In this document: positions 22,001-34,029 of the stretch, one piece after another
Layout of the letters: each line of letters begins with the position of its first letter
Numbering within the stretch: position 1 is the stretch's first letter
NCBI GenBank assembly: GCA_026874595.1
Contig: CM049322.1
Coordinates: 55,464,386-55,528,385, forward strand
Direction: 5' to 3'
DNA length: 64,000 nt
Origin: Sipunculus nudus
Lineage: Eukaryota > Annelida > Sipuncula > Golfingiida > Sipunculidae
Translations under genes and position numbers: made by a program
Notes under the pieces: model-generated
Told to the model about the DNA's origin: nothing
Seen by the model: the letters and a program-made list of their open reading frames with translations, nothing else
The model's database searches: none

Positions 22001-22800
22001 AGCTCTTGAGTTGTGTAATAGTCCCGAAATTGATATAATCCATTCAATAATTTAAATAATAAAAAAATATTATTGTTTAAAGGGGTAAAATGACAAGAAA
22101 ACAATTGTATCATTATTCCTGTAATGTGAAATATATGAAATAGTCATTTGTAACAGAACCAAAGAATGTTCGTCATAGAATATTTATGCATATGGCAACA
22201 TACACATTAGCAGAAGCAAGTACTTTCATTGTAAATTTAGTATAAGTATTTTGTCTATTGCTTTACTTGTATAATGATGAAAAATATTATGTGTATGATG
22301 CCAATGATGCAAAATTAATAAATATATGACATTTCAGTTCTAAGTCAGGAACAAAAAAAAACGCTCTTGAAATGGAAAAGAATAAACTTATTAGTAATCT
22401 CACTGTGCATAAAGCAATTAGGAACAACTTAATATAAAATTAAATGAAATACACCACATACAAGCATAGAGATATGTTTTGCTTTCGCGATTTACACGGC
22501 ATGTAGAAGGAGAAAGGGGCATACGACTTTTCTATATTTAGAAAAAAAATAACTTAAGACGAACACCACATTAAAACACAGGGAAATGAATTTATGGAGA
22601 AGAAAATTTAAATGATTGCAACAACTACATTTGATTTTTCTACAGTCATGCAATCTCAAATGTATAAATAGGGATAAACTGGCTATGATTTCCTAAAATT
22701 TCGAAAAATTTAAAATTTACAGGAAAATAGCTCGAGCCAATTTTTTTTTTCAAGGAGCGTTTCAAAGCACTAATAGACCCAATGGAGATGTATTTAACGA
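22000..22800. other. AT-rich interval, nothing recognised
   Basis: No domain-bearing ORF, terminal repeats or homology to other blocks was spotted by eye. Confidence 0.5.
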
Positions 22801-22802
22801 AT

Positions 22803-22852
22803 ATAGACCAGTCCTATGAAAAGAAACGTTCTTTCTCATGAGACTGGTCTAT
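22803..22852. repeat. 50 bp imperfect palindrome (hairpin)
   Basis: Outer arms ATAGACCAGTC and GACTGGTCTAT are perfect reverse complements over 11 bp. The inner bases continue as an imperfect stem around a central ACGT. The DNA or its transcript could fold into one long hairpin. Confidence 0.7.
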
Positions 22853-22899
22853 GTGTAAAAAGACTCGCAGTATTTACGCCACTTAAAAAAGAAATATCA

Positions 22900-24720
22900 A
22901 ATACAACCTCTTATAGTAACAAACCTCTTGTTAAACGGCCCAATTCACATTGACCAATCTGGTTTTGTCCCGGAAACTTATTTAGGTAAAACCCCCGTAA
23001 AATAGGGATGTTCTAAATATAACAATATTAAATAAATCATTAAATAACTATTTTTACAGAAAACATTGGAAATGGTTTAAATAAATATATTTTTAACGAT
23101 TTAAAATGTTTTATAGTGATTTAATTTGTATGGAGAAGAATGTGTATGTGTTTACAAGCGAACGTGGGGGTCATCAAGATTTCACATGCTTCCTTATGTG
23201 TTTATATCTTATGGGAGGAATAAAGGAGCTTGCTTCTGGATTTACATGATGTATAAACGTTATAAATGACGAAAACATACCACTTTACTACATGGTATGA
23301 CATTAAAAACAGAACACTTTATTTAGATTATCATTATGACACATTTCTCTCCATGTTTTTTAATAGAACACAATTGATTTATATAGAACATACCAAGCCA
23401 ATAGAAATCTCTCCTCTTACTGCAGAGTACTATGGCTTGTTAAATATAAACCTATTGAAATAAAAGATATTTTTTTTACGAATTATATTTTCTTACACAT
23501 AATTATATAAAATATAAGATGGCTACTATAATGATCGAATACGCTCATACAAAAAAACTGGCAAGTTCATTTATAAACATAAAAAAAACTACTGCCTTTT
23601 CTGAGCAAACCATCTTTCACAAACAAATCTTGTCAAGGCAACGGAAAAAAGCTACAAACCAAGCTATGCTTTTCGGAATAGGCATACATTCTTTACTTAC
23701 CGAATCGTTACAGCACATTATGTACATGCAAAACATGTAAAATAAGGATTTCGTGTTTAAAATATTTCAACGGTTATTAATATGAATCGTATATGGGTGT
23801 TATGTATTTTATGTAGGCGTGGCCTTCTATCACAAAATTTGTATGGTGTGGCCAAAGAACATGTTAAGTGATACCAACACCCGGCGTGAAGGGGTGAGTG
23901 GAGATCATAAAGTACTTGGGTCTAGACAACCAGTGAGTGCAGTTGGTTTGTTGAACATCTTAATCACAAAAAAAAACACTCAGCTACAGGCTGGATGAAC
24001 AGTGGTTCGTAGCAATGGGAATTTGCGATGGTGACAGTACATGTATATGCGTTAATGGCTTTGTCTTTATTTCATATTAAAGCATATTATTTAGAACTAT
24101 TTGTACCCCTATTTACATAAAGGTGCATGGATGCATATAAGCTTGTGTAATGATGCGTATACATTTGTGTATAAATGAGTGATGCGGTTTAACCGACTGT
24201 TCCCCAATATACCATGACAATGCCCTGTATACTGAGACAGAGTGTTTGCAAGTGTTGCTGTAAAGACACATCGAGGCGTAACATAAAAAAAAGAAATAAG
24301 AAATGAGCAAGTAAACGAGTCACGTTGAGGCGAACCTTTTCATAATGTCATAAATAGTTTCACTGCATCGTGCTTTCATGAATTTAAGTTTTATTGTGTC
24401 CTAAGAGAAGGACCGTTGATAACAATTCTAGAAGCATGTTGTAGCTATGAAACAAACCTATTGTAGGGGCAGGAGTTTGTTAATTGAATTAGGCAAACCA
24501 AGACTGGTAACCCTGTTAGAACTATTTTCCAAAGACACCGGACCTAAGTACCCTATGGTCCCTATATATAAATTGTATTTGTGTATAATAAAATAAACAG
24601 GTGTATTTTCTGTAGGTTTGTTTTGTTGTATTTTTTGCGTAACGTCTGAACTGGCAAATTAAGCCAGAAACGTGTACCAAGGAACGTAGGTTTTAAGAAC
24701 TGATGGGTCACATCAAAACA
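22900..24720. repeat. U2 closing blocks
   Basis: Bases 22900-23480 resemble 31580-31830 and 34330-34690. Bases 24310-24720 resemble 34740-34930. The 65-codon frame at 23266-23463 falls in this homology but the U3 counterpart (34480-34690) has stops. The 73-codon frame at 23519-23740 has no recognised domain. Confidence 0.6.
24410..24640. mobile_element. Short insertion with TATA and AATAAA, possible solo LTR
   Basis: Between flanks homologous to 34800-34840, U2 carries about 220 extra bases. They include 'ccctatatataaattg' and then 'aataaaataaac', the promoter and poly(A) arrangement of a small LTR. No clear terminal inverted bases or target duplication, so the call is tentative. Confidence 0.25.
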
Positions 24721-24724
24721 TAAA

Positions 24725-25420
24725 ACCACAAACTATATGCACAGAGTTGGTTTTGAAAACAATAATTATTGTGTGCCTTCATGGTCTGTACTAAAAACAG
24801 AAATAATTATTGACAAAACGGCACCGCGAAAGCACCAACCCACATACCATATGTTCTTAAAATATTTGGAACACAAACAGTGTTGTTTTGCACACGATCT
24901 CTCCCACACAGGCCCATATGCTCCTAGTTATTACTGTCATAACATTGCTAGTGGGCGTCTTTTCAAAACGCTGGAATCACAATTATGAGGGCTCATACAA
25001 TTCAAAAGTATTGAGCTGCTGCCAGCTCTGAGTGTTTTGTTTAGAGATTTATGTATATGATGAAAATAAAATGAAGCATATATTATATGGAAACCAAACA
25101 TCCGAGTATGCATTCCAGCCTTACTTCAAACTCTGGAATAACTTGGGGTTTACTTAATGATTTATCGATAGACATATCCAATATTACACCAGAAAAATGA
25201 CTGTATTCAACAAACTTTAAATCGAATGTAACCTGAGACATCTTACCATTAAAGAATAATATTGCGAGGATAACGTTACAGAAAGAATCATTATATATCA
25301 CGAATACTGCTTGAGAAATAACGTTATAATATCGATTATATCTCATCATATTAATGCCACATAACATAACTTAATTCAATAAAGTAAGAGAGAAATGAAT
25401 ATATTATGTGCTTCAGGGTT
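24725..25420. repeat. Unit U3 leading block (block A)
   Basis: Contains 'gctagtgggcgtcttttcaa' and 'acatccgagtatgca'. Aligns with 34930-35600 in U4 more closely than with U1. No gene seen; the 94-codon minus-strand frame at 25083-25367 is not kept in U4. Confidence 0.75.
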
Positions 25421-25429
25421 TTATCCTTG

Positions 25430-25660
25430 AGCACCGTGTACACCGACACAGAGTTTGGTTAAATACATCTCTAATGTCAGTAGATTAATGAGATTTAACG
25501 GTATTTTCAACATGATGTGTTCAACGATTTGTAAGCTGATAGTTTCACAATTATAAGGGCAGCCCTTGTCTTCCGAGGCACGTGGTATCTCATTTTCCTC
25601 TCTGGTAATGGGATTTATTTCATGATGGTATAATAAGTGGTTCACAGGCTTTTACCTTGG
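25430..25660. repeat. Block B, U3 copy
   Basis: Shares 'aatgtcagtagattaat' and 'ttcaacatgat' with U4 at 35620-35790, and related sequence with U1 and U5. Non-coding as far as can be seen. Confidence 0.75.
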
Positions 25661-25859
25661 TGAAACATTATCTTTTTTTTATCCTACTTCCCCTGGTAGT
25701 CATTCTAGGACTGTTTAATGCCTCCCGCCAAAAGCGTGAGTGTATACAGAATATATAATTGAGCAACTATACTGGTTATTATAAAGTTACGAGACATGAG
25801 AGAACCAGTATTTTGTTAGGAAGCGCGCACTCTCACTATTAAGTAACTATATGCAATCA

Positions 25860-26000
25860 ATGGCTAAAAACCTCAAACATATGCTGAAATTTGTCATTAT
25901 GCTTTTATCATTTTTAACAATATTTTGTTTCTTTAAAGCTTCCCCTGTGTCTACCCTGTAATGTGGTGTCAACAAACTTTAGAACACAGAAAAACAGTAC
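25860..26000 (+). pseudogene. Exon-like segment with CPP-type remnant in U3
   Basis: Homologous to 39770-39910 in U5, where a short segment reads PCPPFCGVN after an AG acceptor. Here the matching frame is broken by stops. An upstream 26-codon frame (MLKFVIMLLSFLTIFCFF...) looks signal-peptide-like but may be chance hydrophobic AT-rich sequence. Relationship to the U1 peptide gene is suggestive only. Confidence 0.25.
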
Positions 26001-26041
26001 ACCGAAAGGTAATATTGGATATAATAAAACAAAGCATAGTC

Positions 26042-26844
26042 GCTATTTTGCCGGTACAGGTAAAATAGCCTATTACACATAAATGTCAATTTTGCCAATA
26101 CAATAAAGACAGAAACTGTAACTTTGATATTTTCATACATCTAATTGCTTACATTGGGCCACTCATTTATTAAGAGGAGGTGTATAAGCAAGTGTTCCTG
26201 CTATTATGGTCACATCATAAAAGTGAGAACTGACTTAATTAGGTGGATTGTTTGAGTTGTTTCATAGTGGTTACACCTTCAAAGAGGACTCTGCAGAGAG
26301 AAAGGCAATGAAAAATAAAATGTTTTAACGCTAATTACCTTTTGTTCTTTTTATATTCATAGTCTACAACATATTTTATGGTTTGCATAACCGGTTATAT
26401 AGCCTACTGGGCTATGGTTATGGATAGTCTATATGAATATAGTTTCGTGTATTCTCATATGCAAAAAAAAATGATTATAAATACGCTTATTACGTCCTGT
26501 GTTTATACAGAATCTACAACATTGGTCACAGATTTATCACATAACACCAACTGAGACTCAAACAGCCCGCCTAATTAAGTCAGTACACTCTTTCATGATG
26601 TGACCACAGTAGCAAAAACTCTTAAGTGTCTTAGAAATCTTATTTTCTTAATATGAACTCACGTTTAAGGTCGTGCAAAGGTCTTAATAATGCAAGGCAT
26701 CCTGACATGTTAGCTTTTTTTAAAATTAATGATACAATCAAAGTTATTGTGGGTGTCTCTATTCTACAGAAAAAATAGACATTTGTATGTAATAGGCCAT
26801 TTTACCCGTACCGGCAATACAGCCTGCTGGACGGCAAAATAGCC
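26042..26844. mobile_element. Foldback / MITE-like element with long imperfect inverted repeats
   Basis: The left end (gctattttgccgg...) and right end (ccggcaatacagcc...cggcaaaatagcc) are reverse complementary. The arms stay alignable inward for over 200 bases; for example 26205-26255 pairs with 26556-26606 around the shared 'tgacttaattagg'. The element is about 800 bp and has no transposase frame. No clean target-site duplication was found. The right end seems to carry a doubled terminus. Confidence 0.65.
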
Positions 26845-26849
26845 TCTGC

Positions 26850-27160
26850 CTAAAAAAGAATTAAAGCGAAGAAAAGTTTTCTTATAATATAATAGCAGAC
26901 TCATTTAAACTATCTAAATTCGTATGTGTAGGCATTTGTATGTGTATATATATATGTGTGGGTGTATATAGATATATGTATGTATTTATATGCATATGTG
27001 GGTTTAAGGGTATACAGGAAAAATATGCGAATACAGAATAATGACAAATAAGGATTTTTTTCTATGACTTTTATGTCTTATGTGTTATGTGGAAATTACG
27101 TTTTTGATGCTTTATGTATATGTGTTTGTGAAATAAAAAAATTTATAACGTAATAACAAA
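26850..27160. other. AT-rich interval with degenerate TATG microsatellite
   Basis: Bases 26935-27000 are a degenerate TA/TG tract. Nothing else recognised. Confidence 0.5.
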
Positions 27161-27720
27161 TGCCAGCTGGTAAAAATTGGCCAAAACATAAAAGTAGTAT
27201 CAGATATAAAAATTTCCCTAAAATATTAATAGCAGCAGGTAAGAAAATATAAGCCATAATATAAAAGCAGTTACTAAAGGAAAGCTTCGCAGGCACTTTT
27301 TTTTTTATCTAAAACCAAGTAGTCTTGTTAACGGAGTGCTGGTATTAGCCAAATATGGCAACTCATAAACTACTCTACAGGGACTTACATTACCTAACAA
27401 AAACAATGTACTGGACCTTGCATAGAGGCATTGGTCATGACAGCAAATTTATGTGCCCTAAAGTATTTCCTTGCATTCCCATACGAGACTTGATCAGGAT
27501 GGGGTTGTGAATACTGTTAAGGACAAATATGAACTATGTCTCTGGAAATATAATCCCAAGATAAAATCAATCAATGACACAATAATACAGACTGTAACGC
27601 ATACATTTAGGCCACAGTAACCTCGATTCACATTAAGAAAGAGGGCTCATCAGACTTTTCTCAAAATAAATGTGATCGACCCAAACAATTGAAAACTAAT
27701 TGCGCCCTGCTATGTACCAC
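27160..27720. repeat. Block I, U3 copy
   Basis: Includes 'taagaaaatataagccataa', 'gtgccctaaagtatttcctt' and 'gataaaatcaatcaatga'. Matches 36060-36430 in U4 and, more weakly, 40250-40450 in U5. No coding frame retained. Confidence 0.7.
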
Positions 27721-28081
27721 AGTAACTGCTGGAGTCTGCCATGATTAAAAGGGCAAAGAAGTTGCATTTTCACAGCAATGCCGTTAAGGTAGCTAGATTA
27801 TACATCACAGCAATCACGTTTTATGGAAACGTTTCGAGCTTTCCCGAAATGCATTACTCAGAACTTTCAATTCCCTCGCAAAAGCTAGATCTCTCTCATT
27901 TATAACGCTCACGTTGACTGAAAAAACAAAGACTTTTTTTGCATATACATATTTCCATTATTATCATTATCCGGGTGTCCCATATATCATAATATTTAGA
28001 TTAATTAACTCTCTTTTCAGACTCAACTAACAGAATGGCATAAATGGCATTAAACAATGGCATATTACTCTCTCTCTAATA

Positions 28082-28110
28082 ATATATGTATATATAAAGA
28101 TATATATATC

Positions 28111-28163
<53 letters not shown>
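28082..28163. repeat. (TA)n microsatellite
   Basis: A long TA tract with a few interruptions at its start. The interval 27740-28080 before it has no recognised feature. Confidence 0.95.
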
Positions 28164-28166
<3 letters not shown>

Positions 28167-28229
28167 CTGTTTACCAGTAGAATGTATTTGACTATAGGTA
28201 CACACTCTCATATATCATACTGTTATTTA

Positions 28230-28800
28230 CGGGAATCTGTTTGTCTGTCTGTCCGGATTCATTCGCACGCTAGGGATCGCACGGTCGTCAAACTTCGTGG
28301 GAGGGTGCATCTTGGTCCGGGGAAGAACGAGTTTATATTTTAGCCGTTTAGTCAAGAAATGGCCTTAAAATCGATAAAAATCTTATGGGTTTAATACCTG
28401 CGGTGTGCCATGGCCATTCTCACATATGCGCCCACGTCGTCCTGGGTCTCCTCTCGCTAACCAATCAAATCAAACCTGACATAGTCTGCCAAACATTCAC
28501 TACGCATCGGCCTTTTGTAAGCAGTCCGCTAAAGTCAACACAAATGAATGTTGTTGTGGGTTGACCGCTGGGACGAATTTAGACCGGGAACATCTTACCA
28601 CTGCCCATATCGGCAATATGTCCCCCAATTTTGGCAAAAGTGAATCATCTTGAGGGTTAATCGTTGTGACGATTTTTTGACGCGGAACATCTCACCCCTC
28701 GCCAAATCGGCAACATGTCCCGCAATTTGTGTCTGTGTATTTCAAACGCGCACGCCATGTCAGTGCTTACTCATAATTTAAGAAAAGTGTGGATGCAGGT
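28230..28800. other. GC-richer segment with a tandem duplication of about 95 bp
   Basis: Visibly less AT-rich than the surroundings. Bases 28558-28640 and 28654-28735 are imperfect copies of each other (shared 'atcggcaa.atgtccc.caat'). No counterpart in other units was noticed, so it may be an insertion of unknown type. Confidence 0.45.
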
Positions 28801-28833
28801 ACTGATATGGGTACATTCTAGTATATAGAAAGT

Positions 28834-28837
<4 letters not shown>

Positions 28838-28859
<22 letters not shown>
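28838..28859. repeat. (GA)n microsatellite
   Basis: A pure GA tract, followed 120 bases later by a CT-rich tract (28981-29012). Confidence 0.9.
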
Positions 28860-28865
<6 letters not shown>

Positions 28866-28899
28866 TAGAATATACAGAAAAGTCGGTTCACTGCCAATT

Positions 28900-29830
28900 G
28901 GAATTCCTGTTTATACTAGTTTAATTTCTATATTCAATGAACCAGCATTCCTATTCATACACCTCTTTCTTTCCCTCTTATTCTCTCTCTCTTTCTCTCT
29001 CTCTCTCTTTCTATATATATTATACACATGTTTATGTATATATACGTATACTTATATGTAAATTTCTTTGAAATAAGTTTTTAAAACTGGTGTTATTTGT
29101 TTGTGTTGTGGACCTTCAATGTAAGCTCCTGCCTGTAAGTAGGTTCCGAATTCAAAACCTCGCTACTGACTACACCTTAAAATGTTTGGTGCCATTAGTG
29201 TCCGTAATTGTGAGCTTCTACAATATATCTATATATTTATATTTATATATCATCAATAATGAAGCACACGGTCGACGGGAAAAAAATCATTTTTTTTATT
29301 AAATTTGTATATGCCGTGCTCCGATATGAAGTAAACAAGGATGCCTATAGCGCTAATGTCGACACACTATTGTCAGCCGAATCTTCTGTTCGTCCTTAGA
29401 CCTCAGCTGATCACTAACCGAACCAACCCCCCCCCCCCGAGTATTACAATATCTAGGATGGTAAGCCTGTTCCTCTGATATGGGTTAAGTAGTTATTTTT
29501 GCTAGTCCTGCGCAAAAAAAATCGGAAAGCTAACGGATAAACAGATATGAGTTAAATTTGACATTCCCTGAGGTTATAATCTGTCCAATTTTCAGTGCCA
29601 CCCATTAAATAATATTAAAACTGCGTAATATGAGTAGAACAAAATGTCCAATCTGAGTCGGAAATCATGTTAAACTACTCATAATTCTCTCAATCCGTGT
29701 AGCTTATTTGATGCAAACTGCTCACATTGGTCATTTTCAAGTTTTCAGTATATACTTCTCACTGAGAGCATCATCATTTTGAGCAGTTTTTATTCATCGG
29801 GATCATCGGTTTATGTTAACAGTGTATATC
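28900..29830. repeat. U3 segment ending in block C
   Basis: Bases 28930-29240 resemble 36650-36900 of U4. Bases 29310-29820 are block C, matching 9600-10149. This U3 copy is uninterrupted and defines the pre-insertion sequence for the U1 LINE. Confidence 0.75.
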
Positions 29831-30049
29831 TGCAAGATATGTCATTATATCGTCATTTTCTATAAAAGTGAACTTAGAACTTACATTTTTATTTTATTTC
29901 TGAGCCATCCCATATTTTTTTCTTAAAAATGGGATGTATTTTTTTCAGTTGTTTTAAAACAACAATTATTACGGCATATTACGAGGATAAATGAACGAAT
30001 GTTTCTGAAAAATTACAGTGTGTTGACCACGTGTCTTCCTTAGAACATA

Positions 30050-30530
30050 TCTGTGATGCCTTTTATTGTGTACACATGCACTCTTTTGGGTGCACACTGT
30101 TTTGATCATATTTTCGGTAGACGCGTTATAATTGTGACGGACCTATCGTGCGTAAAAAAGCAATTGACTATCAACCGCGGGTTGGCATTGTTGGAAAACA
30201 AAATTATTGTTATAACTCTATTTCTGTGGTCGGGCCAGAGTGGTAATTCTAGTGACACATAGTACGCAGGATCAGCATTGTCAGCTGCTGTTAGATGTTG
30301 ATATATACCCACAACAGGTATTCATATACACATCGCAACTATAACGTATGGCGGATTATATGCTTTAAACAAGAACATTACCGTTTGTGCCAAACAGGTC
30401 TGCTACGAACGAACAACAACCACCTGTACAGTAAAGACATAACACGAGGTCATGCTGTATAATCAGGTTGTCGGAGTGTCCTTAACTTGTAACTCTCTGA
30501 GAGGTGTTTACTAGAGAAAAAAAACTAATT
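30050..30530. repeat. Block D and start of E, U3 copy
   Basis: Shares 'caattgactatcaaccgcgg' with U4 (37590) and related sequence with 16850 and 44840. The small overlapping ORFs on both strands here are not conserved. Confidence 0.65.
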
Positions 30531-31040
30531 TGTGGAGGCGGGATTATAACGCCGCTCTGTGAGTTGTGGTAACTTGAGGCAGAATTATAACGCCGCGTTG
30601 TAAGTGCGTTGTGGATACCTGAGGATCGATTATAACGACGCTTTGTAAGTAGGACTTAACTGTGGATACTTGAGTCGGGATAATAACTCCGCATTTTTAG
30701 TGAGTTGTGGATACCTGAGGCAGCATTATAATATCATTTTTAAGTGAATTGTGGTTTCTCGAGGCAGGATTATATCGCTGCTTTGTAAGTGAGTTGTGGA
30801 TACTTGAGGCAGAATTATAATGCCGCTTTGTGAGTAAGTTAAGACAGGTGTATAACATCGCTTTCTAAGTAAATTGTGGATAATTGAGGCAGGATAATAA
30901 CGCAGCTTTGTATGTGAGATGTGAATGACTGAGGCGGGATTATAACGCCGCTCAATAAGTAAGTTGGGGTTACTTGAGGCAGGGCTATAGCGCCGCTTTG
31001 TAAGTACGTTTTGGATTCTTGAGGCGGGATTAAAAATAGG
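30530..31040. repeat. Minisatellite of about 45 bp, roughly 11 copies
   Basis: Imperfect tandem copies with the consensus elements 'ggatacttgaggcaggatta', 'taacgccgctttgtaag' and 'tgagttgt'. The paralogous place in U1, U2 and U5 (for example 45285-45330) has a single copy, so the motif was amplified only in U3. A 71-codon repetitive minus-strand frame across it is a by-product. Confidence 0.85.
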
Positions 31041-31049
31041 CCCTTGATC

Positions 31050-32220
31050 AGCATATTTTTTTTATATTTTGAATAAAATATAACACACGATACCTGTAGG
31101 CTTTTGGAAATATAAAACGACTATAAAGGAACTCAATTATAGGACCATGTCGACCCTGTTTAAAAAAAAATTTACTTTTTCATGGAACAACTGCATCTGC
31201 TTGATCAGGTGGTCATGATTACAAATTGACTGTAAGTATTATTCCATATTCATTTGCATACATATATTTGTTTAAAACGTGATTTCTCTAATTTATCTGT
31301 GTTACTAGAGTTGGGACTTTCTCAATGAAGACAGATTTTAGAAGGATATTAAATTAACACCGAGAATCGTGCCAGAAAGGCATATGACAGTCACTATAAT
31401 TTGAATCATAATTAAATATAAAAACAGAAATAAGATAAATAAAAATCACAAGAATCCCTACTTCCGGGTGGTACAACAAGACGTGACATAGAGTGGGACA
31501 TGATCATATATAGAATATTGGTCACACAATAATACAATAAAAAAATCGACTACTATCCATATCACTTGTTGACTTTAAAACAATTTCAGATGCAACCTCT
31601 ATTTACAACAAACCTCGTTTTAAACGGGATGATTCATACTGGTCAATCTAGTCTAAGCCATGGAATATATTTAAGTGATAACCTAAATCAAATAGCGGAT
31701 TTTCTCTACCTAACAAAAGTAAAAAATTCATCAGATATATTGCTTTTAACAATTTTAAAACAGCATTACAAAGCCCAAAAGTTTATGATAAATATATCAC
31801 AAAATGAATAAAAATGTTATACAGTGATTTAGTCTGTGTAAATAAGAACGGGTAGGTGTTTAAAACTGAGCGTATTAATGAAGAAACTTATCACTCCACC
31901 ACCAAACATCGTACAAAAATGTAAAATTTGAAAGAGTGGAGTCGCATAGGGGAAACAAAAAATATGACAGTAAATATATATTATATTTACACAGTTAGTT
32001 TTCAATACAAAATATCTAATAGTGCATCTTAATTTGTAATTATAAAGTGAACAGACTTAAAAGAACCATGATATTGTTACGAAAATACATTCACAAAATG
32101 CGCAATGTCACTATTAAATAACATTATGTTATCAATATATCGACTAGAGCTGTTACTGCAGATGTAATTTTTTTTATTTTTAAGAGAGAATTTTTACTTA
32201 ATTTACACTTATCTGAATAA
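31050..32220. repeat. Blocks F-G region in U3
   Basis: Bases 31140-31510 resemble 17600-17850 and 21600-21960. Bases 31580-31870 resemble 22900-23130. A plus-strand frame at 31566-31811 is not conserved in U2. A poly(G) run lies just beyond, at 32303-32315. Confidence 0.6.
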
Positions 32221-32459
32221 ATTCACACTGATGAGATAAGATTGTGTGAATAGACATCAATGATTGGGAGAAAACGAAACATACTAAAAGCAATGTTATT
32301 ACGGGGGGGGGGGGGGTTAACATTAAATATTACTATAAAATCTGAATGGCTTACCTTAGGCATATTTCGTATGGAGTATTCGAATGAGGTAGTGTAGAGA
32401 TAAATCCGGCCCATAATTCAAACAGTCTGCATTCAAAATGACACACAGTGTGTGTGTGA

Positions 32460-32770
32460 GTATGACGTCTCTATCTCTTTCTGTTTGTACCACGCGGCCG
32501 TGAACACAAACGCGTAACGCTAACATTAGCGACAGGACCACTATATAAGCCAAACCTACTTTTAATGTGTTTATGCTCTATAATACAATCCCATTCAACC
32601 TGTTATACTCTGATTTCAGCAGTGTATTTATTTTTGCAACCTTGTGCGCTGTCAGGCGAATCATACTCACATGACGGCCCCGCTCGAGCACCCTCATGGG
32701 CGAACCATCTGATGATGGTCCTTGTCGCACCAACAAAATTTCAATTAAGGGTAAAATAAAATGCATTTTT
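32460..32770. repeat. Block H, U3 copy
   Basis: Diverged version of 15830-16080 and 42050-42290 ('accactatataagcc', 'gtttatgctct', 'tcgagcaccctca'). It lies in a different block context from U1 and U5. Confidence 0.55.
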
Positions 32771-32974
32771 TCATATGTGTGTGTGTGTTTTCTAATCCGT
32801 TAATTTAATTGTAAATGTAAAGTGATTGCTTTAATAATAACATTTAAATTAACTATTTAAGCTGCACGAAAGTGACATATTCTTTCATGTGTTCGTTCTT
32901 CTATGAAGGAAGTTTCCTGGCGAACAGCCTTTTTCTCAAATGATTGGTATCTATTTCTCAGTAACACTAAACAG

Positions 32975-33205
32975 TTAAAGTGATGTTTCGCATCGATCGC
33001 AATGAGATGCCCCCCCCCCCCGCAATTTTGGAAAAGATCCCTTCCTCTTGTGGCTCTGTGGTCTTAGCACGCACATGGGTGTCTGCATCGAGTGATCTAA
33101 ACTCATGGAGTAATCTTGACCATTATCCTTCCCGCAAAATATGCATAACGGAACATCTAGTGACGAGCGTTTCCTGGGACGCTTCCATTCTCCAGTCTCA
33201 CGCAA
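32975..33205 (-). pseudogene. Fragment with a CxxC motif, possible mobile-element remnant
   Basis: A 76-codon minus-strand frame contains KRPRKRSS followed by LCIFCGKDNG. It resembles the basic-then-CxxCG pattern found in some transposon-associated zinc-binding domains. It ends in a poly(G/C) run that probably shifts the frame. The family match is from memory of pattern only and needs a search. Confidence 0.25.
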
Positions 33206-33249
33206 CTTTTTTTGCTTTAAAAAGTTTCGCTTGGTTGTACTTTAAATGA

Positions 33250-34000
33250 CAGGACTTGTGCCACTGGGCAAGGTGGCAAGCAAAAGTAACAGCGTTTTCA
33301 TCTGCTCCAAACAGTAATTGGACTGGCGGGGCGTTAATGGATTCAAATGACGCTACATTTTGTAGAAACGTCCTTTAAATAGCTTTCTTTTAATCAGTGT
33401 TACCTGCGGTACTGTTCATTGGATATCTTAATGGTTCAGCAGTTACCTGTTGGCAAATTATACAACAGGTCCCGTCTAAAGCCATATCTTCCAATCTCAG
33501 TTTTACATAATGTCAGCAAAACGAGATTCGCCTCGGTCACCCATAGCCCAGCGATAGTTTCAGGGGGTTTGACGCTCTGGCTTTGCTGATAATCATCCAT
33601 TGGTTAGTATATTGCACATTCTTGTTCTTGATGTTTCGAATATGTTCACTTAGTGTCTTGGAATTTCGTCTGTATTCGTTTCTGACACACGATGCGTGGG
33701 CCGTGAAACGTGTGTTAAATGTGTTTTATATACGCCCGAAATAGGTCTCTTCTATCGGATTTTCTATTCGTATTATGATGGCCTTGTACACTATGTTTGT
33801 TGTTAAATAATTACCCTCTGATGGGTAATTGTTTTTTTCTCTACAGTTTCATTTCTACTGTTCAGTTAAGCGACTAAGATGTAAATTTGACATCCCATCT
33901 AGGCTGGATACAGTTATATATTTGTGATTGGCGTCAGTATGCTAAAATCGATATAGCAACATCCACAGATACCCTTTAAACTTTTCTTGTGCCACAATGA
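33250..34000. other. Interval with weak remnants only
   Basis: Bases 33830-33880 resemble 8030-8080, including a 'ctacag|tttcattt' acceptor-like sequence. A short minus-strand stretch near 33630-33690 (TLSEHIRNIKNKN) recalls GIY-YIG endonuclease fragments, but too weakly to call. No gene. Confidence 0.35.
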
Positions 34001-34029
34001 TCAGTACTTGGGCCGATGAGCGATTGCAT

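Noticed and set aside
23266-23463. 65-codon plus-strand ORF in U2
   Set aside because: The homologous U3 sequence (34480-34690) has stops in this frame.
30530-31040. Regularly spaced repeats considered as a CRISPR-like array
   Set aside because: Units are contiguous imperfect copies with no unique spacers of constant size, and the DNA is eukaryotic.
30839-31054. 71-codon repetitive minus-strand ORF
   Set aside because: By-product of the 45 bp minisatellite.
33560-33720. Possible GIY-YIG / Penelope-type fragment
   Set aside because: Only about 15 residues resemble the motif, with nearby stops and no supporting reverse-transcriptase sequence.
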